Of a DNA stretch of 64,000 bases, positions 62,612-64,000 are shown in pieces. The DNA lies in assembly GCA_016716225.1 (NCBI GenBank), contig JADJWT010000001.1:1736001-1800000 (forward strand). The letters run 5' to 3'. The position numbers and the translations under genes are program-made. The notes beneath the pieces are model-generated. The model was not told where the DNA came from. It did no database searches and worked only from the letters and a program-made list of their open reading frames with translations. Each line of letters opens with the position of its first letter. Within the stretch, counting starts at the first letter, position 1. This DNA is from Ignavibacteriota bacterium. GTDB taxonomy: Bacteria; Bacteroidota; Ignavibacteria; Ignavibacteriales; Melioribacteraceae.

Positions 62612-63538
62612 ATGTTTAAAACAGAAACTTATAAAAACAGAAGAGATGAATTAAAGAAAAAGTTCAAAGACGGAATTCTTTTATTCCTTGGAAATAATGA
62701 AATGCCAATGAATTATTTAGGAAACACATATCGCTTCAGACAAGATAGTTCCTTTTTATATTATTGGGGAATTAATGAACCAAACTTAGCTGCAGTTATT
62801 GATATTTCGAAAAACAAAGAAACTATTTTTGGTGATAACAGAAGTTTGGATGACGTAGTTTGGATGGGATTTGACGATACAATTGAAAATAAATCAGCAA
62901 AAGTTGGTGTTGAAAATACAAAACCTTTTTCCAAATTAGAAAGTTTTATAAGAAAGAAAATTTCTCATGGAAATAAAATTCACTATTTACCGCAATATCG
63001 ATCAGATAATTTATTATTACTTCAAGAAATTTTGGATATAAAAGCTGGTGAAATTAATAACAATTCTTCAGTAAAATTAATTAAATCTGTCATTCAACAA
63101 AGGTCAATAAAATCTGAAGAAGAAATTACTGAAATTGAAAAAGCTCTTGAAGTAAGTTATTATATGAATATTACAGCAATGAAAGAAATTAAAGTTGGTA
63201 TTACAGAAAGAGAAGTTTGCGGAAAAGTTGAAGGTATTGCAATTTCAAAAGGAAATGGAGTTTCGTTTCCAATTATATTTTCAGTTAACGGGGAAATTCT
63301 CCATAACCACTCGCATGAAAATATTATGCAAGATGGACAAATTGCAGTTCTGGATTCGGGTTCAGAAACAATGTTAGGTTATGCAAGCGATACAACAAGA
63401 ACAATTCCGGTAAGTGGAAAGTTCACTCAAAAACAAAAAGAAATTTATAATATTGTTTTGGAATCACAACTTGAATCAATTAAAATGATGAAACCCGGAA
63501 TTAAATATAAAGATGTTCATTTGAATGCAGCAAAATAA
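62612..63538 (+). CDS. N-terminal part of frameshifted Xaa-Pro aminopeptidase
   Basis: First 308 residues of an aminopeptidase P-family protein. The creatinase-like N-terminal domain is about 1-165 (GILLFLGNNEMPMNYLGNTYRFRQDSSFLYYWG), and the pita-bread domain starts at about 170. The first two metal-binding aspartates are in LDSGSETMLGYASDTTRTIPV. The frame stops at TAA 63536-63538 after HLNAAK. One extra A in the run AAAA (63532-63535) would continue as KIIANGLKKYGI, which is the expected family sequence, so the stop is a frameshift. A GGAG lies before the ATG. Confidence 0.85.
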   Translation: MFKTETYKNRRDELKKKFKDGILLFLGNNEMPMNYLGNTYRFRQDSSFLYYWGINEPNLAAVIDISKNKETIFGDNRSLDDVVWMGFDDTIENKSAKVGVENTKPFSKLESFIRKKISHGNKIHYLPQYRSDNLLLLQEILDIKAGEINNNSSVKLIKSVIQQRSIKSEEEITEIEKALEVSYYMNITAMKEIKVGITEREVCGKVEGIAISKGNGVSFPIIFSVNGEILHNHSHENIMQDGQIAVLDSGSETMLGYASDTTRTIPVSGKFTQKQKEIYNIVLESQLESIKMMKPGIKYKDVHLNAAK

Positions 63539-63549
63539 TTGCAAACGGT

Positions 63550-63999
63550 TTGAAAAAATATGGAATTATGAAAGGTAATATTGATAAAGCCGTTGAAGAA
63601 GGAGCGCATGCTTTATTTTTTCCGCACAGGCTTGGGCACATGCTCGGCTTGGATGTTCACGATCTTGAAAGTTTAGGTGAAAATTATATTGGTTATGATA
63701 AAACTGTAAAAAGAAGTAATCAATTTGGTTTAGCATATTTAAGATTAGCAAAAAAATTAGAAACGGGATTTGTCGTAACAGTTGAACCCGGATGTTATTT
63801 TATTCCCGCATTAATTGATAAATGGAAAAGTGAGAAAAAATTTATTAAGTATATCAATTATAAAAAATTAAGTGAGTACAGAAATTTTGGCGGAATTAGA
63901 ATTGAAGATAATGTTCTAATAACGAAAGATGGAAATAGAGTTTTAGGAAAACCAATACCTAAAACAATTAAAGAAGTTGAATCTGCTTGTTCAAAATAA
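63550..63999 (+). CDS. C-terminal part of frameshifted Xaa-Pro aminopeptidase
   Basis: Second part of the same gene, starting here at an in-frame TTG. It has the remaining metal ligands: HRLGHMLGLDVHD (His of the HGxGH-type region), VVTVEPGCYFIP (Glu) and GIRIEDNVLIT (Glu). With the first part the joined protein would be about 462 residues with all five ligands, so the enzyme would be complete if the frame were restored. Alone it would not be active. The end of the gene is within the window. Confidence 0.85.
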   Translation: MKKYGIMKGNIDKAVEEGAHALFFPHRLGHMLGLDVHDLESLGENYIGYDKTVKRSNQFGLAYLRLAKKLETGFVVTVEPGCYFIPALIDKWKSEKKFIKYINYKKLSEYRNFGGIRIEDNVLITKDGNRVLGKPIPKTIKEVESACSK

Positions 64000-64000
64000 T

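Noticed and set aside
63532..63538. Programmed -1 frameshift in the aminopeptidase gene
   Set aside because: A slip on AAA before TAA is possible, but there is no stimulatory structure or full slippery heptamer visible, and this family is not known for frameshifting; a one-base deletion or read error is simpler.
1..64000. CRISPR arrays, tRNA or rRNA genes, insertion sequences, prophage genes
   Set aside because: Reading the gaps by eye gave no regular spaced repeats, no cloverleaf-like stretch with conserved TTCGA arms, and no transposase or phage motifs. A dedicated search could still find a short tRNA.

Overview
The window is about 30% G+C and densely coded. It looks like a chromosomal segment from the Bacteroidota/Chlorobiota side of the tree, most likely Ignavibacteria; this is an inference. 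The supporting observations are two secreted proteins with type IX secretion (T9SS) C-terminal sorting domains, a complete Bat (aerotolerance) operon, a bacillithiol-type deacetylase, a SusC-like TonB receptor, a DUF5916 protein, Shine-Dalgarno sequences before many genes, and one sigma70-like promoter that is close to consensus. No tRNA, rRNA, CRISPR array, transposase or phage gene was seen. The content is mostly housekeeping plus envelope proteins.

Layout. 1-1.2 kb: a MarR regulator and a YgjP-like metalloprotease. 1.2-8.9 kb: a menaquinone cluster menF-menD-menH-menB-menA-menE on +, converging on a hotdog thioesterase that may supply the DHNA-CoA hydrolase step; menC is not here. 9-14 kb: a thioredoxin-like protein, a MORN-like repeat protein, and a secreted M23 peptidase with a T9SS tail. 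14.2-22.4 kb: thiolase, two lipoproteins, a TonB-dependent receptor, a DUF5916 protein and a small orphan gene. 22.5-30.6 kb (-): moxR, a DUF58 gene, a short Bat-associated membrane protein, batA, batB, batC, batD, batE. 30.9-39.6 kb (+): thrA (fused aspartate kinase/homoserine dehydrogenase), asd, thrB, thrC, then a SAM-I riboswitch with terminator ahead of metY-metX; together these take aspartate to threonine and homocysteine. 39.7-41.2 kb (-): a 3-hydroxyisobutyrate-dehydrogenase-like reductase and bshB1. 41.4-42.8 kb: gatB. 42.8-47.1 kb (-): anmK, a DUF1460 protein, dnaB, uracil-DNA glycosylase. 47.2-56.4 kb (-): yicC-gmk-rpoZ, a bamA-like gene, a degenerate YkuD protein, pyrH-frr, and rplM-rpsI-rpsB-tsf. 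56.5-58.4 kb: a lipoprotein and a DUF4412 protein. 58.5-59.6 kb: a deoxyhypusine-synthase-like protein. 59.6-64 kb: two genes, each split by a one-base change in a homopolymer (a T9SS-exported BNR-repeat protein and an Xaa-Pro aminopeptidase).

The most noteworthy observations are: ribosomal protein S2 fused in frame through a charged linker to two DUF1508 (YegP-like) repeats; a YkuD-fold protein between bamA and frr that has lost both catalytic residues; a palindromic repeat element translated inside the sorting domain of the M23 protein; a tandem pair of TTAG/CTAA palindromes before the TonB receptor; and the two homopolymer frameshifts. All functional calls rest on motif recognition by eye; no database search was run.
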